Part shown: in pieces, positions 32,981-40,933 of the stretch
How the letters are laid out: every line of letters begins with the position of its first letter
How positions within the stretch are numbered: position 1 is the first letter of the stretch
DNA from: Betaproteobacteria bacterium
Lineage (GTDB): Bacteria; Pseudomonadota; Gammaproteobacteria; Burkholderiales; SG8-41
Assembly (NCBI GenBank): GCA_900299145.1
Contig: OMIN01000097.1
Coordinates: forward strand, 1-40,933
Length of the DNA: 40,933 nt
Direction: 5' to 3'
Program-made: the position numbers and the translations under genes
Notes under the pieces: generated by a model
Databases searched by the model: none
Seen by the model: the letters and a program-made list of their open reading frames with translations, nothing else
What the model was told of the DNA's origin: nothing

Positions 32981-34077
32981 GCACCAATCGCCGATTTGAG
33001 ACTGGCCAGAAACCGTGCATTCTCGGATTCCAGCCCAACCGTCACACGCAACCAATCCGGCAGCCCATAACCCGCAATGGGCCGCACGATCACACCGGCC
33101 CTTAGCAGCGCAAGGTTCACCGCCTTCGCGTCGCCCACTTTGAAAGTCACGAAGTTGCCGTGGGAAGACATGATCGCCAGCCCCAGCGCTTTCAAGCCCG
33201 CGGTCAATTGCTCAACGCCCGCGAGATTCAGCTCGTAACTCTTGCGCACGAAATCATGGTCGTCCAGCGCGGCGGCAGCAGCAGCGAGCGAAATGCTGTT
33301 GACGTTAAACGGCTGGCGCACGCGGTTCATCAAATCGGCAACACCCGCACTGCCCACCGCGTAACCCACGCGCAACCCCGCCAAACCATATACTTTTGAA
33401 AAAGTCCTGGTAATCAACAGGTTGGGATACTTCTTCAGCCACGACAAAGTGTCTGCGCGATGTTCCGGCCGCAGGTATTCGTTATAGGCCTCGTCCAGCA
33501 CCACCAGCACATGCGCGGGCATGACAGCAATAAAACGCTCCATCTCGGCGGCGGGCGCCAGCGTGCCGGTCGGGTTGTTCGGATTCGCCACGAACACCAC
33601 GCGCGTGTCCGCACGAACGGCGCGCGCCATGGCCTCCAGATCGTGCCCGAAATTTTTGGCCGGCACTTCGATGCCCTTGCAGCCCATCGCCTGCACTACC
33701 AGCGGATACACCGCGAAGGCATGCTGCGCGTAGACGGCGGAATTCTCCGGTGCGAGAAAGGCACGCGCGGCAAGCTCCAGCACGTCATTTGATCCATTGC
33801 CGAGCACCAGCTGATCCATGCCGACATCCAGGTGCCATGAGAGCGCCTGCTTCAATTCAAACCCGTTGCCATCGGGATACAACGCCAGCCCGTCGAGCAC
33901 CGCGCGTATCGCCGCCTGCGCCTTCGGGCTGACTCCAAGCGGATTTTCGTTCGAGGCGAGCTTGATAATGCTCGATTCCTGCAAACCAAATTCACGCGCG
34001 AGTTCGGAGATCGGCTTACCGGGTTGGTACGGCGCTATCGAGCGGATGTACTGCGGTGCAAGGTCGCAAATCGACAT
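32977..34077 (-). CDS. hisC: Histidinol-phosphate/aromatic aminotransferase (HisC2 type)
   Basis: 366 aa class-I/II PLP aminotransferase. IIKLASNENPLGVSPKA (37-53), VFVANPNNPTGT, VLDEAYNEY with the PLP-binding Asp and Tyr, and TFSKVYGLAGLRVGYAVG with the Schiff-base Lys are diagnostic of HisC. Its place between pheA and tyrA suggests it also transaminates prephenate or aromatic 2-oxo acids, as inferred for hisC2 genes in the same position. No Shine-Dalgarno sequence precedes the ATG (TTTCAATTTTCC). It overlaps tyrA by ATGA. Confidence 0.94.
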   Translation of the reverse strand: MSICDLAPQYIRSIAPYQPGKPISELAREFGLQESSIIKLASNENPLGVSPKAQAAIRAVLDGLALYPDGNGFELKQALSWHLDVGMDQLVLGNGSNDVLELAARAFLAPENSAVYAQHAFAVYPLVVQAMGCKGIEVPAKNFGHDLEAMARAVRADTRVVFVANPNNPTGTLAPAAEMERFIAVMPAHVLVVLDEAYNEYLRPEHRADTLSWLKKYPNLLITRTFSKVYGLAGLRVGYAVGSAGVADLMNRVRQPFNVNSISLAAAAAALDDHDFVRKSYELNLAGVEQLTAGLKALGLAIMSSHGNFVTFKVGDAKAVNLALLRAGVIVRPIAGYGLPDWLRVTVGLESENARFLASLKSAIGA

Positions 34078-34100
34078 GGAAAATTGAAATACGTTTCGGG

Positions 34101-35174
34101 TTACAGCTTCGCGGACGGGTAGGAGCCGAGGTTCTTCACAAACGACGCCTTGCGTTCAATCGCCGCCAGCGCACGCGCCACGGTGGCGTCCTGCGCGTGG
34201 CCTTCAATGTCAATGTAGAACACGTATTCCCACAAACCGGTCTTTGCGGGGCGTGATTCGAGGCGCGTCATCGAGACGCCGTTTTTCGCCAGCGGCGCAA
34301 GCAAATCGTGAATCGCGCCGGGGACATTGCGCGTGGACAAAATCAGCGAAGTTTTGTCACGGCCGGAAGGCGCGACGTCCTCGCGTGACAGCACGAGAAA
34401 CCGCGTGGTGTTGCGCGCTTCGTCCTGAATATTGCGCGCCAGCAGATTGAGTTTGTAAAGCTCCGCCGCGGTCTTGCTGGCGATGGCGCCGGCCTTTGCA
34501 TCACGCGAGGCCAGCAGCGCAGCTTCGGCATTGCTCACCACCGCAATGCGCTCCGCATTGGGCAGATTACGCGTCAGCCAATGCTGGCACTGCGCCAGGC
34601 TTTGCGTGTGCGAATAGACCTTCTTGATCGCCGCGCGGTTTTTCGCCTTGCTCATCAGATTCTGCCGCACCGGCAGCATGATTTCGCCGCACACCCGCGC
34701 CGGCGTGGTCAGCAGCAGATCCAGCGTGCGGCCAATTGCGCCTTCAGTGGAGTTTTCCACTGGCACCACACCGTAGCCGGTGGCGCCTGTCTCGACTGCC
34801 TTGAACACCTCGTCAATGTTGGTGCACGAGCGCGTGTCGATACTGCCGCCGAAGTGACGTATCGCCGCTTCCTGACTGTACGTGCCCTGCGGCCCCAGAT
34901 ACGCCACCGCGAGCAGATCTTCCAGCGCGCGGCACGCCGACATGATTTCGGTGTAAATGCGGCGCACACCCGCGGCAGGCATCGGCCCCCGATTCCGTGC
35001 GTTCAGTTCCGACACGCGCCGCAGCACCTGTGCCTCACGCTCCGGCCGGTAAATGCCCTTGCCGCCCTTGATGCGCCCCACCGCCTGCGCAATTTTCGCC
35101 CGCTCCGCCAACAGCTTGACCATGCGCGCGTCGAGCGCGTCGATCTTGCGGCGGATGTTGGCTAGCGATTCCAT
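34101..35174 (-). CDS. pheA: Bifunctional chorismate mutase/prephenate dehydratase (P-protein)
   Basis: 357 aa. N-terminal AroQ chorismate mutase (residues 1-85: LANIRRKIDALDARMVKLLAERAKIAQAVGRIK), prephenate dehydratase domain (about 92-270 with AYLGPQGTYSQEAAIRHFG, VPVENSTEGAIGRTLDLLL and NTTRFLVL), and a C-terminal ACT domain (280-357, with LESRPAKTGLWEYVFYIDIEGH) for phenylalanine feedback. The ATG at 35174 was chosen because the mutase domain begins here; upstream in-frame codons are heptamer-repeat translation (PHLQRFTPHVQ). No ribosome site is visible before the ATG. serA ends 160 bp upstream. Confidence 0.95.
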   Translation of the reverse strand: MESLANIRRKIDALDARMVKLLAERAKIAQAVGRIKGGKGIYRPEREAQVLRRVSELNARNRGPMPAAGVRRIYTEIMSACRALEDLLAVAYLGPQGTYSQEAAIRHFGGSIDTRSCTNIDEVFKAVETGATGYGVVPVENSTEGAIGRTLDLLLTTPARVCGEIMLPVRQNLMSKAKNRAAIKKVYSHTQSLAQCQHWLTRNLPNAERIAVVSNAEAALLASRDAKAGAIASKTAAELYKLNLLARNIQDEARNTTRFLVLSREDVAPSGRDKTSLILSTRNVPGAIHDLLAPLAKNGVSMTRLESRPAKTGLWEYVFYIDIEGHAQDATVARALAAIERKASFVKNLGSYPSAKL

Positions 35175-35185
35175 GTAGCTTTGGA

Positions 35186-35335
35186 CGTGAGGCGTGAAGC
35201 GCTGAAGGTGAGGCATGAGGCGTGAGGCGTGAGGCGCATGGTCATCGCAGCAAGCATATTAGATACTAAACATTTGATTTAATTGAATTTTTTAAACTAC
35301 CACAAAACCGGTGTTACGCCTCACGCCTCACACCT
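35186..35335. repeat. Facing heptamer arrays H7-d with AT-rich centre, serA-pheA gap
   Basis: Left array 35186-35236 has repeated GTGAGGC with variants GTGAAGC and ATGAGGC; right array 35315-35335 has GCCTCAC units in the opposite sense and touches the serA stop codon. Between them is the AT-rich motif AT-12. Transcribed, the arrays could pair into a long GC-rich hairpin between the serA and pheA cistrons. Confidence 0.8.
35266..35290 (-). repeat. AT-rich dispersed motif, copy AT-12
   Basis: On the minus strand TTCAATTAAATCAAATGTTT then AG. Core AATCAAATGTTTA matches WATCAANNNNTTR exactly. It lies at the centre of the heptamer element between serA and pheA. Confidence 0.75.
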
Positions 35336-36510
35336 CAAGAAGCAAGCGGCAAATACCTAACCGACCGCACCCCTTCAATCGCCGCCAGTTTGCCGAGCAA
35401 TTCCGGCGGCACCGGGCTATCGACGTCCACCAACGTGTAGGCCATGTCGCCGCGTGATTTGTTGAGCATGTCGTGGATGTTCAAACCCGCGCCTGCCATG
35501 ACGGTGGAGATCTGCCCCACCATGTTCGGTACGTTGGCATTGACGATACATACGCGATAAAGTGATTCGCGCTGCATCACCACGTCGGGCAGATTGACCG
35601 CGTTACGGATGTTGCCGTGCTCAAGGTAATCGCGCACTTGATCGGCAACCATGATGGCGCAGTTGTCCTCGGCCTCCTCGGTGGAGGCGCCCAGATGCGG
35701 CGTGGCAATCACGTTGGGCACGCCCTGCAGCACTTGCGCCGGAAAATCGCATATATAGCCGCGCAGATGTTTGCTGCTTAGCGCCGCGACCACCGCCTTG
35801 TCGTCGACGATGCCGTCGCGCGCGAAATTGAGCAGAATCGCGCCCTTTTTCATCAAACCGATGCGCTGTGCGTTGATAAGGTTTTTGGTGGCGTCGAGCA
35901 GTGGCACGTGGATGGTTACGTAGTCGCTGGCCTTCAACACCTCTTCAATGCTGTTGGCTTTTTTCACCAGCGACGACAGCCCCCAGGCCGCTTCAATGGT
36001 GATATGCGGATCGTAACCGATGACATCCATGCCGAGCTTGATCGCGGCGTCTGCCACCAGACTGCCAATCTTGCCCAGACCGATCACGCCCAACGTACGC
36101 CCCGGCAATTCAGTGCCGGAAAAGGCCTTTTTGCCGTCTTCCACCAGCTTGTGCAATGTTTTGTCGTCACCGGTGAGACCCGATACAAACGTAAGCGCTG
36201 GCGCAATATTGCGCGAGGCAATCAGTAGCGCGGCGACCACCAGCTCCTTCACCGCGTTGGCATTGGCGCCCGGCGCGTTGAACACCGGCATGCCGCGCAA
36301 GCTCATTTTGTCGACGGGAATGTTGTTCACCCCCGCGCCCGCACGGCCGATGGCCTTGACGCTGGCGGGAATATCCATGTCGTGCAGGTTTTGCGAACGC
36401 ACGAGTATGGCATCGGGCTCGGTGATTTTCGGCCCCACCTGATACTGCACGGCGGGAAAACGCTCAAGGCCAACCTTGGCGATGGCGTTGATGGTCAAAA
36501 TGTTTGGCAC
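35335..36510 (-). CDS. serA: D-3-phosphoglycerate dehydrogenase
   Basis: 391 aa. First step of serine synthesis. Substrate/NAD fold with NAVKELVVAALLIASRNI, Rossmann GVIGLGKIGSLVADAAIKLGM, NFARDGIVDD with catalytic Arg region and ATPHLGASTEEAEDN with the catalytic His. A C-terminal ACT domain (about 320-391: RVCIVNANVPNMVGQISTVMAGAGLNIHDML) suggests serine feedback. GTG at 36510 is the start (AAGGA 6 bases upstream); longer frames run into serC. It sits between serC and pheA, an insertion into the usual serC-pheA order. The stop codon merges with heptamer array H7-d. Confidence 0.95.
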   Translation of the reverse strand: MPNILTINAIAKVGLERFPAVQYQVGPKITEPDAILVRSQNLHDMDIPASVKAIGRAGAGVNNIPVDKMSLRGMPVFNAPGANANAVKELVVAALLIASRNIAPALTFVSGLTGDDKTLHKLVEDGKKAFSGTELPGRTLGVIGLGKIGSLVADAAIKLGMDVIGYDPHITIEAAWGLSSLVKKANSIEEVLKASDYVTIHVPLLDATKNLINAQRIGLMKKGAILLNFARDGIVDDKAVVAALSSKHLRGYICDFPAQVLQGVPNVIATPHLGASTEEAEDNCAIMVADQVRDYLEHGNIRNAVNLPDVVMQRESLYRVCIVNANVPNMVGQISTVMAGAGLNIHDMLNKSRGDMAYTLVDVDSPVPPELLGKLAAIEGVRSVRYLPLAS

Positions 36511-36547
36511 TGTCGATCCTTGTTTCTCTACGGGTACTTTTCTTGTT

Positions 36548-37630
36548 CTACGCGTGCTTCTTTTCAAATTCCTGCATGTATTTCACCAACGCCTGAACGC
36601 CTTCGATAGCCATGGCGTTGTAAATCGATGCACGCATACCGCCCACCGAACGGTGACCCTTCAATTCCACCATGCCGGCTGCTTGCGCGCCTTTCAGGAA
36701 ATCGCCGTCAAGCGCTTCGCTCTTCAAACGAAACGGAACGTTCATGCGTGAACGGTCATTCTTGGCCACCGGCGACTGGTAAAACTCCGACTGATCGAGA
36801 TAGTCGTACAGCAGCTTGGCTTTGGCGACATTGAGCTTTTCCATCGCCGCAAGTCCGCCCTGCTTTTTGAGCCATGCGAACACCAGCCCGGCGATATACA
36901 CCGCGTAGGTCGGTGGCGTGTTAATCATGGAATCGGCTTCGGCCTGCACCTTGTAATTAAAGACTTCCGGCGTGCTCGGCATGGCTTTGCCGAGCAAATC
37001 ATCCCGCACGATGACGATGGTCAACCCAGCTGGTCCGATGTTCTTTTGCGCACCGGCGTAAATCAGCCCGAACTTCGATACATCCAGCGGCCGCGACAAA
37101 ATGTGCGACGAAGCATCCGCCACCAGCGGCACATTGCCGGTTTCCGGAATCCAGTTGAACTCCACGCCGCCGATGGTTTCGTTCGAGGTGTAATGCACGT
37201 AGGCCGCATTGGGGTCGAGCTTCCACGAGGATTGCGCGGGCGCGTAGCTGAAGTTCTGGTCTTCACTCGAAGCGGCGACATTCACCTTGCACAGCTTTTT
37301 TGCTTCAGAAATCGCCTTTTTCGACCACTGGCCGGTATAGATGTAATCTGCGCTTTTTTTGTCGCCGAGGATGTTCATCGGAATCAGTGCAAACTGTGCC
37401 GCAGCGCCACCCTGCAAGAACAACACCTTGTAGTTTTTCGGAATAGCCAGCAGCTCGCGCAAATCCGCCTCGGCGCGAGCGTGGATATCGATAAACGCCT
37501 TGCCGCGGTGGCTCATTTCCATCACCGACGTGCCAGTGCCGCCAAAATCCAGCATTTCGTCCGCCGCCTGCTTCAACACCGCTTCGGGCAATGCCGCGGG
37601 CCCTGCGCTGAAATTAAATACTCGTGCCAT
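36548..37630 (-). CDS. serC: Phosphoserine aminotransferase
   Basis: 360 aa PLP enzyme converting 3-phosphohydroxypyruvate to phosphoserine (also used in pyridoxine synthesis). FNFSAGPAALPEAVLKQA at the start, EMSHRGKAF, FLQGGAAAQFALIPMNI, YIYTGQWSKKAI, VADASSHILSRP and GAQKNIGPAGLTIVIVRDDL with the Schiff-base Lys are all present. AGGCGATC precedes the ATG. It lies directly after gyrA (45-bp gap holding repeat AT-13) and directly before serA, grouping two serine steps. Confidence 0.97.
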   Translation of the reverse strand: MARVFNFSAGPAALPEAVLKQAADEMLDFGGTGTSVMEMSHRGKAFIDIHARAEADLRELLAIPKNYKVLFLQGGAAAQFALIPMNILGDKKSADYIYTGQWSKKAISEAKKLCKVNVAASSEDQNFSYAPAQSSWKLDPNAAYVHYTSNETIGGVEFNWIPETGNVPLVADASSHILSRPLDVSKFGLIYAGAQKNIGPAGLTIVIVRDDLLGKAMPSTPEVFNYKVQAEADSMINTPPTYAVYIAGLVFAWLKKQGGLAAMEKLNVAKAKLLYDYLDQSEFYQSPVAKNDRSRMNVPFRLKSEALDGDFLKGAQAAGMVELKGHRSVGGMRASIYNAMAIEGVQALVKYMQEFEKKHA

Positions 37631-37642
37631 GATCGCCTGCGT

Positions 37643-37671
37643 ATAATTAATTTAACTATTTGATTTTAAAT
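37643..37671 (-). repeat. AT-rich dispersed motif, copy AT-13
   Basis: On the minus strand ATTTAAAATCAAATAGTTAA then ATTAATT, resembling AT-8 in its TTAATTAT tail. Core AATCAAATAGTTA matches WATCAANNNNTTR exactly. It fills the gyrA-serC gap. Confidence 0.75.
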
Positions 37672-37675
37672 GATT

Positions 37676-40237
37676 TTACAGCAACTCGCCTTGCGGGTCG
37701 TCATCTTCGGTTTCGACAATTTTCTCCAGACCGGCGAGTTTTTCGCTTTCATCCAGATTAATGAGCCGAACGCCTTGCGTCGAGCGGCCCTGCTCGCGCA
37801 CCTCCGAAACCCGCGTGCGAATCAGCACACCGCCGGTGGTGATGAGCATGATTTCGTCTTCCTTTGTAACCAGCTGCGCGGCGAGAAGTTTCCCGTTGCG
37901 CTCACTGCACTGAATGGCGATCATGCCCTGCGTGCCGCGGCCGTGGCGCGTGTATTCCGCAATCGGCGTACGCTTGCCATAGCCGTTTTCGGTGGCGGTC
38001 AACACCGAGATTTTTTCCTCGCCCACCGCCAGTAGCGAAATCACTTTCTGATTCTTCTGCAACTTCATGCCGCGCACGCCGGCGGCATTGCGGCCCATCG
38101 GGCGCACTTCGTCCTCGGCAAAACGCATCGCCTTGCCGGCATCCGAGAACAGCATGATGTCCTGCTTGCCGTCGGTCAACGCCACGCCAATCAGGAAATC
38201 GCCGTCTTCCAGCGTCACCGCGATGATGCCCTTGTTCATCGGCCGCGAGAACGCCGACAACGCGGTTTTCTTCACGGTGCCGTTGGAGGTCGCCATGAAC
38301 ACAAAATGGTCGTCGTCGAACGCCGTTACCGGCAGCACGGCGGTGATTTTCTCGTGCTCCATCAACGGCACGAGGTTCACAATCGGCTTGCCGCGCGAGG
38401 CGCGCGTGCCCTGCGGCACTTCGTACACCTTGAGCCAGTACACGCGTCCGCGATTGGAGAAACACAGAATGTAATCATGCGTGTTGGCGATGAACAGCTT
38501 GTCGATGAAATCTTCTTCCTTCGTCGTCGTCGCCTGTTTGCCGCGGCCGCCGCGCTTTTGCGCGCGATAGTCCGCGACGGGCTGTGATTTCATGTAGCCG
38601 CCGTGCGACAACGTCACCACCACGTCTTCGCGCGCGATCAGGTCTTCGTTCGAGATATCGCTGGTCTGGGTGACGATTTCACTGTAGCGCTCGCCGCCGT
38701 ACTGCTTTTTGATCTCGGTCAACTCACTCGCAATAATGCGCGTCACGCGCGCCGGCTTGGCGAGGATATCGAGCAGATCGACGATCTTGTCCATCGTCTC
38801 CTTGTATTCGGCGACGATCTTGTCGGATTCGAGCGCGGTCAGGTTTTGCAGACGCATTTCGAGGATGCGCTGCGCCTGCACGTCAGAGAGCTTATAGCCC
38901 TGCTTGTGCAAGCCGAATTCCGGCGACAAACCATCAGGTTTGGAAATCGCGCCGTCGCCGCGCGCCAGCATTTCTTCCACCAGCTTCGAACGCCAGAAGC
39001 GGCTCATCAATTCCACTTTGGCTTCGGCGGGCGTGGCTGCGGCCTTGATCAGCGCGATCACGTCATCGACGTTCGACAACGCCACCGCCAGGCCTTCCAG
39101 AATGTGCCCGCGTTCACGCGCCTTGCGCAGCTCGAACACGGTGCGGCGGGTCACGACCTCGCGCCGGTGCCGCAGGAAGGCATCTAAAATCTGCTTTAAA
39201 TTCAAAAGCTTAGGCTGCCCATCCAGCAGGGCCACCATGTTCATGCCGAAGCTGTCCTGCATCTGTGTTTCTTTCCACAGATTATTCAGGATAATTTCGG
39301 GCACTTCGCCGCGCTTAAGCTCGATCACCGCGCGCATGCCCGATTTATCGGATTCGTCGCGGATATCCGAGATGCCTTCGATTTTTTTCTCGCGCACCAG
39401 TTCGCCGATTTTGGCGAGCAGGTTGGCCTTGTTCACCTGATACGGCAGCTCGTCAATGATGATGGCAACGCGGCCGCCCTTGTCGCTTTCCTCGAAATGC
39501 GTACGCGCGCGCATGATCACGCGGCCGCGGCCGGTGCGATAACCTTCCTTCACGCCCTCTACGCCGTAGATGATGCCCTTGGTCGGAAAGTCCGGCGCCT
39601 TGACGATATCGATCAGCGTTTCAATATCGGTGTCCGGCGTTTTCAGCAGCAACTGGCAGGCGTCGATGACGTCGCTCAAATTGTGCGGCGGAATATTCGT
39701 GGCCATGCCCACCGCAATGCCCGACGAGCCGTTCACCAGCAGATTCGGCACGCGCGAAGGCAGCGTGCGCGGTTCTTTCTCCTTGCCGTCGTAATTGTCG
39801 TCGAAATCGACGGTTTCCATGTCGATGTCGGCGAGCAGTTCCGACGCAATGCGCTCCAGCCGGCATTCGGTGTAACGGTAAGCGGCCGCCGAATCACCGT
39901 CCACGGAACCGAAGTTGCCCTGCCCGTCGATGAGCGGGTAGCGCATCGAAAAATCCTGCGCCATACGCACCAGCGCTTCATACGTCGCCGAGTCGCCGTG
40001 CGGGTGATACTTACCGAGCACATCACCCACCACACGCGCGCACTTGACATAGGCGCGGTTCCACGTGGTATTCGATTCGTGCATCGCAAAAAGGATGCGC
40101 CGGTGCACGGGCTTCAGGCCGTCGCGTGCATCGGGCAACGCGCGACCGACGATCACACTCATGGCGTAATCGAGGTAGGAGCGCCGCATCTCTTCTTCGA
40201 GGCTTATCGGCAGGGGTTCTTTGGCGAATTGATCCAT
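37676..40237 (-). CDS. gyrA: DNA gyrase subunit A
   Basis: 853 aa. Breakage-reunion subunit of gyrase. The catalytic pair Arg121-Tyr122 (AAAYRYTE) has E. coli numbering; the quinolone region [15 protein letters not shown] has Ser83 and Glu87, the latter being Asp in E. coli and Glu in some wild-type species, so no resistance is implied. The GyrA-box QKRGGRGK lies near residue 560, followed by the six-bladed C-terminal DNA-wrapping domain and an acidic tail ([12 protein letters not shown]). The length is slightly below E. coli's. No strong ribosome site precedes the ATG. A divergent OmpA-family gene begins 415 bp upstream. Residues 342-349 lie on AT-14. Confidence 0.98.
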   Translation of the reverse strand: MDQFAKEPLPISLEEEMRRSYLDYAMSVIVGRALPDARDGLKPVHRRILFAMHESNTTWNRAYVKCARVVGDVLGKYHPHGDSATYEALVRMAQDFSMRYPLIDGQGNFGSVDGDSAAAYRYTECRLERIASELLADIDMETVDFDDNYDGKEKEPRTLPSRVPNLLVNGSSGIAVGMATNIPPHNLSDVIDACQLLLKTPDTDIETLIDIVKAPDFPTKGIIYGVEGVKEGYRTGRGRVIMRARTHFEESDKGGRVAIIIDELPYQVNKANLLAKIGELVREKKIEGISDIRDESDKSGMRAVIELKRGEVPEIILNNLWKETQMQDSFGMNMVALLDGQPKLLNLKQILDAFLRHRREVVTRRTVFELRKARERGHILEGLAVALSNVDDVIALIKAAATPAEAKVELMSRFWRSKLVEEMLARGDGAISKPDGLSPEFGLHKQGYKLSDVQAQRILEMRLQNLTALESDKIVAEYKETMDKIVDLLDILAKPARVTRIIASELTEIKKQYGGERYSEIVTQTSDISNEDLIAREDVVVTLSHGGYMKSQPVADYRAQKRGGRGKQATTTKEEDFIDKLFIANTHDYILCFSNRGRVYWLKVYEVPQGTRASRGKPIVNLVPLMEHEKITAVLPVTAFDDDHFVFMATSNGTVKKTALSAFSRPMNKGIIAVTLEDGDFLIGVALTDGKQDIMLFSDAGKAMRFAEDEVRPMGRNAAGVRGMKLQKNQKVISLLAVGEEKISVLTATENGYGKRTPIAEYTRHGRGTQGMIAIQCSERNGKLLAAQLVTKEDEIMLITTGGVLIRTRVSEVREQGRSTQGVRLINLDESEKLAGLEKIVETEDDDPQGELL
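39193..39213 (+). repeat. AT-rich dispersed motif, copy AT-14 (inside gyrA, weak)
   Basis: CTTTAAATTCAAAAGCTTAG on the plus strand, alignable with AT-5. It encodes gyrA residues 342-349 in the conserved [11 protein letters not shown] segment with unusual TTA and AAT codons. It could be a chance AT-rich coding patch. Confidence 0.35.
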
Positions 40238-40652
40238 TTATGGGACTTTAAACTCTCGAAGGCATTCAAATTGCACCGGCGCTAGCCCCAAGATGTAGTG
40301 AACAAGGCTTGGGCAGGCGGCTAAATCGTGGGATTTTACCATGGCGCCGACAGTGGCACGCCGCAATTGACGCAATGCGGCTAAACACCATTGGTGAGGT
40401 GCTTGTGAGATCGAATCGTCGCGCACCATTCCGGCGCAAACAGCCACGCTATCGGCAAGCACATACCGCACGCACGCAACTGGTGCGCCCGTAGCCGACA
40501 CTGCGGGCTATGCTATACTTTTTGCATCGTTTCTCGTGGTTCCCTCCGCATTACCAGCACTCCATCTTTGCGTCCATTGCGCCCCAAGGCGCTAGCCCAA
40601 CGCACTGCGTGTCTCGCCTAAACGTTCAGCCTACCCTACGCCGGGAGGAAAA
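40238..40652. other. Divergent gyrA/ompA-like intergenic region
   Basis: 415 bp without a supported gene. It holds an 11-bp direct repeat GGCGCTAGCCC at 40278-40288 and 40588-40598, an extended -10 promoter for the plus-strand gene near 40514 and its ribosome site GGGAGGA at 40643-40649. No gyrA promoter could be assigned. Confidence 0.55.
40491..40519 (+). promoter_or_regulatory. Extended -10 promoter for the OmpA-family gene
   Basis: TGCTATACT at 40511-40519 gives a TGN-TATACT extended -10. The -35 is weak (GTAGCC at 40491-40496, 17-bp spacing), as expected for extended -10 promoters. A transcript would carry a leader of about 125 nt. Confidence 0.5.
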
Positions 40653-40933
40653 ATGCAATTAAAACAAATACTTACAGCATGTTCACTGGCCGCCGCCGTG
40701 GCCGCATGTTCCAACGCGCCGTCGCCCACGACCGGCAATTTCCGCAATCAGGGTTATCTGCTTGATACCGCCGGCAACAACGCCGTGGTGCGTTCACTCG
40801 GTTACGACACTTGCGTGCGCACAAGCGACTGGACGCCGGCGCGCGCCATTGTCGAATGTGATCCGGATCTGGTGCCCAAACCTGCCGTGAAACCGCCGGT
40901 GGCGCCGCCGCCAAAAGTCGACACGCCCCCACC
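40653..40933 (+). CDS. OmpA-family outer-membrane protein, N-terminal part (runs off window)
   Basis: 93 codons to the window end. The signal sequence MQLKQILTACSLAAAVAAC ends in a lipobox-like VAAC (Cys19), so it may be a lipoprotein. The mature start shows GYDTCVRTSDWTPARAIVECDPDLVPKP followed by a Pro/Val/Lys linker, the betaproteobacterial OmpA N-terminus preceding an OmpA peptidoglycan-binding domain outside this window. GGGAGGA lies 3-10 bases before the ATG. Codons 3-9 are the AT-rich motif AT-15. An OmpA gene divergent from gyrA is a known betaproteobacterial arrangement. Confidence 0.85.
   Translation, partial: MQLKQILTACSLAAAVAACSNAPSPTTGNFRNQGYLLDTAGNNAVVRSLGYDTCVRTSDWTPARAIVECDPDLVPKPAVKPPVAPPPKVDTPP
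40656..40680 (+). repeat. AT-rich dispersed motif, copy AT-15 (start of OmpA-family gene)
   Basis: CAATTAAAACAAATACTTAC then AGCA on the plus strand, forming codons 2-9 (Gln-Leu-Lys-Gln-Ile-Leu-Thr-Ala) of the signal peptide. It is the clearest copy and shares TTACAGCA with AT-3. Confidence 0.8.

Noticed and set aside
19148-33424. Exact IHF-consensus matches at 19148-19160, 30170-30182 and 33412-33424
   Set aside because: They lie in ordinary coding sequence without the A-tract or the flanking motif of the AT-rich copies, so they look accidental and were not listed as sites.
35186-35335. Possible CRISPR array in the GTGAGGC region
   Set aside because: Units are 7 bp without unique spacers, and the arrays are inverted; no cas genes are present.
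37902-38465. Long open frames in other phases inside gyrA and rpsA
   Set aside because: All are shadows of strongly conserved genes, with no start signals or recognised domains.
39967-40010. Glu at GyrA position 87 as a quinolone-resistance mutation
   Set aside because: Glu is the wild-type residue in several species, and Ser83 is intact.

Overview
The window is a chromosomal segment of a betaproteobacterium (Burkholderiales/Nitrosomonadales type), about 57-60% G+C judged by eye. The best evidence is gene order. From 40.2 kb down to 19 kb the minus strand carries gyrA, serC, serA, pheA, hisC, tyrA, aroA, cmk, rpsA, ihfB, lapA, lapB, pyrF, a heptose kinase gene, hldD, comEA-like and cysM, with an OmpA-family gene divergent from gyrA. 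This is the classical proteobacterial gyrA-to-ihfB superoperon with the betaproteobacterial lapAB/heptose extension. The OmpA-like N-terminus also has a betaproteobacterial sequence type. No plasmid, phage, IS transposase, tRNA, rRNA or CRISPR array was seen.

Layout. 1-3325 (minus): tsaB, rimI, a family-4 uracil-DNA glycosylase, lemA and a TPM-domain gene cut by the window edge. 3461-8497: metabolic genes in mixed directions (tartrate/D-malate-type dehydrogenase, small membrane protein, CaiB-type CoA transferase with a VOC protein, two tandem RidA paralogues, an HD hydrolase). 8522-13629 (minus): an orphan DGQHR-domain gene, then an exported-protein operon (small secreted protein, Cys-repeat/EF-hand protein, DUF1800, Tat-type DUF1501). 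14020-16169 (plus): an OmpR/EnvZ-type two-component pair with a candidate self-operator. 16212-40237: an unbroken run of minus-strand genes covering isoprenoid (ispF), rRNA methylation (rlmD), an exonuclease, the YdbL/YnbE/YdbH envelope bridge, cysteine synthesis, heptose/LPS and LPS control (LapAB), pyrimidine, translation (S1), IHF-beta, aromatic amino acid and serine synthesis, and gyrase.

The most unusual signal is in the junctions between genes. Three dispersed repeat types recur. (1) An AT-rich motif of about 20-25 bp with core A-A-W-C-A-A-N4-T-T-R occurs at least 15 times on both strands. It often fills the short gap between two genes or forms the first or last codons of a gene, and in a few cases lies within a coding sequence. 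Its core resembles the IHF consensus WATCAANNNNTTR, and ihfB lies in this window. (2) Heptamer arrays of GTGAGGC or GTGAACG type, in two cases arranged as facing inverted arrays, sit on stop codons and intergenic gaps; one lies in frame inside aroA. (3) Two roughly 90-bp imperfect palindromes are built from CACAGATTTACGCAGATT-type units. These repeats provide start, stop and signal-peptide codons for several genes.
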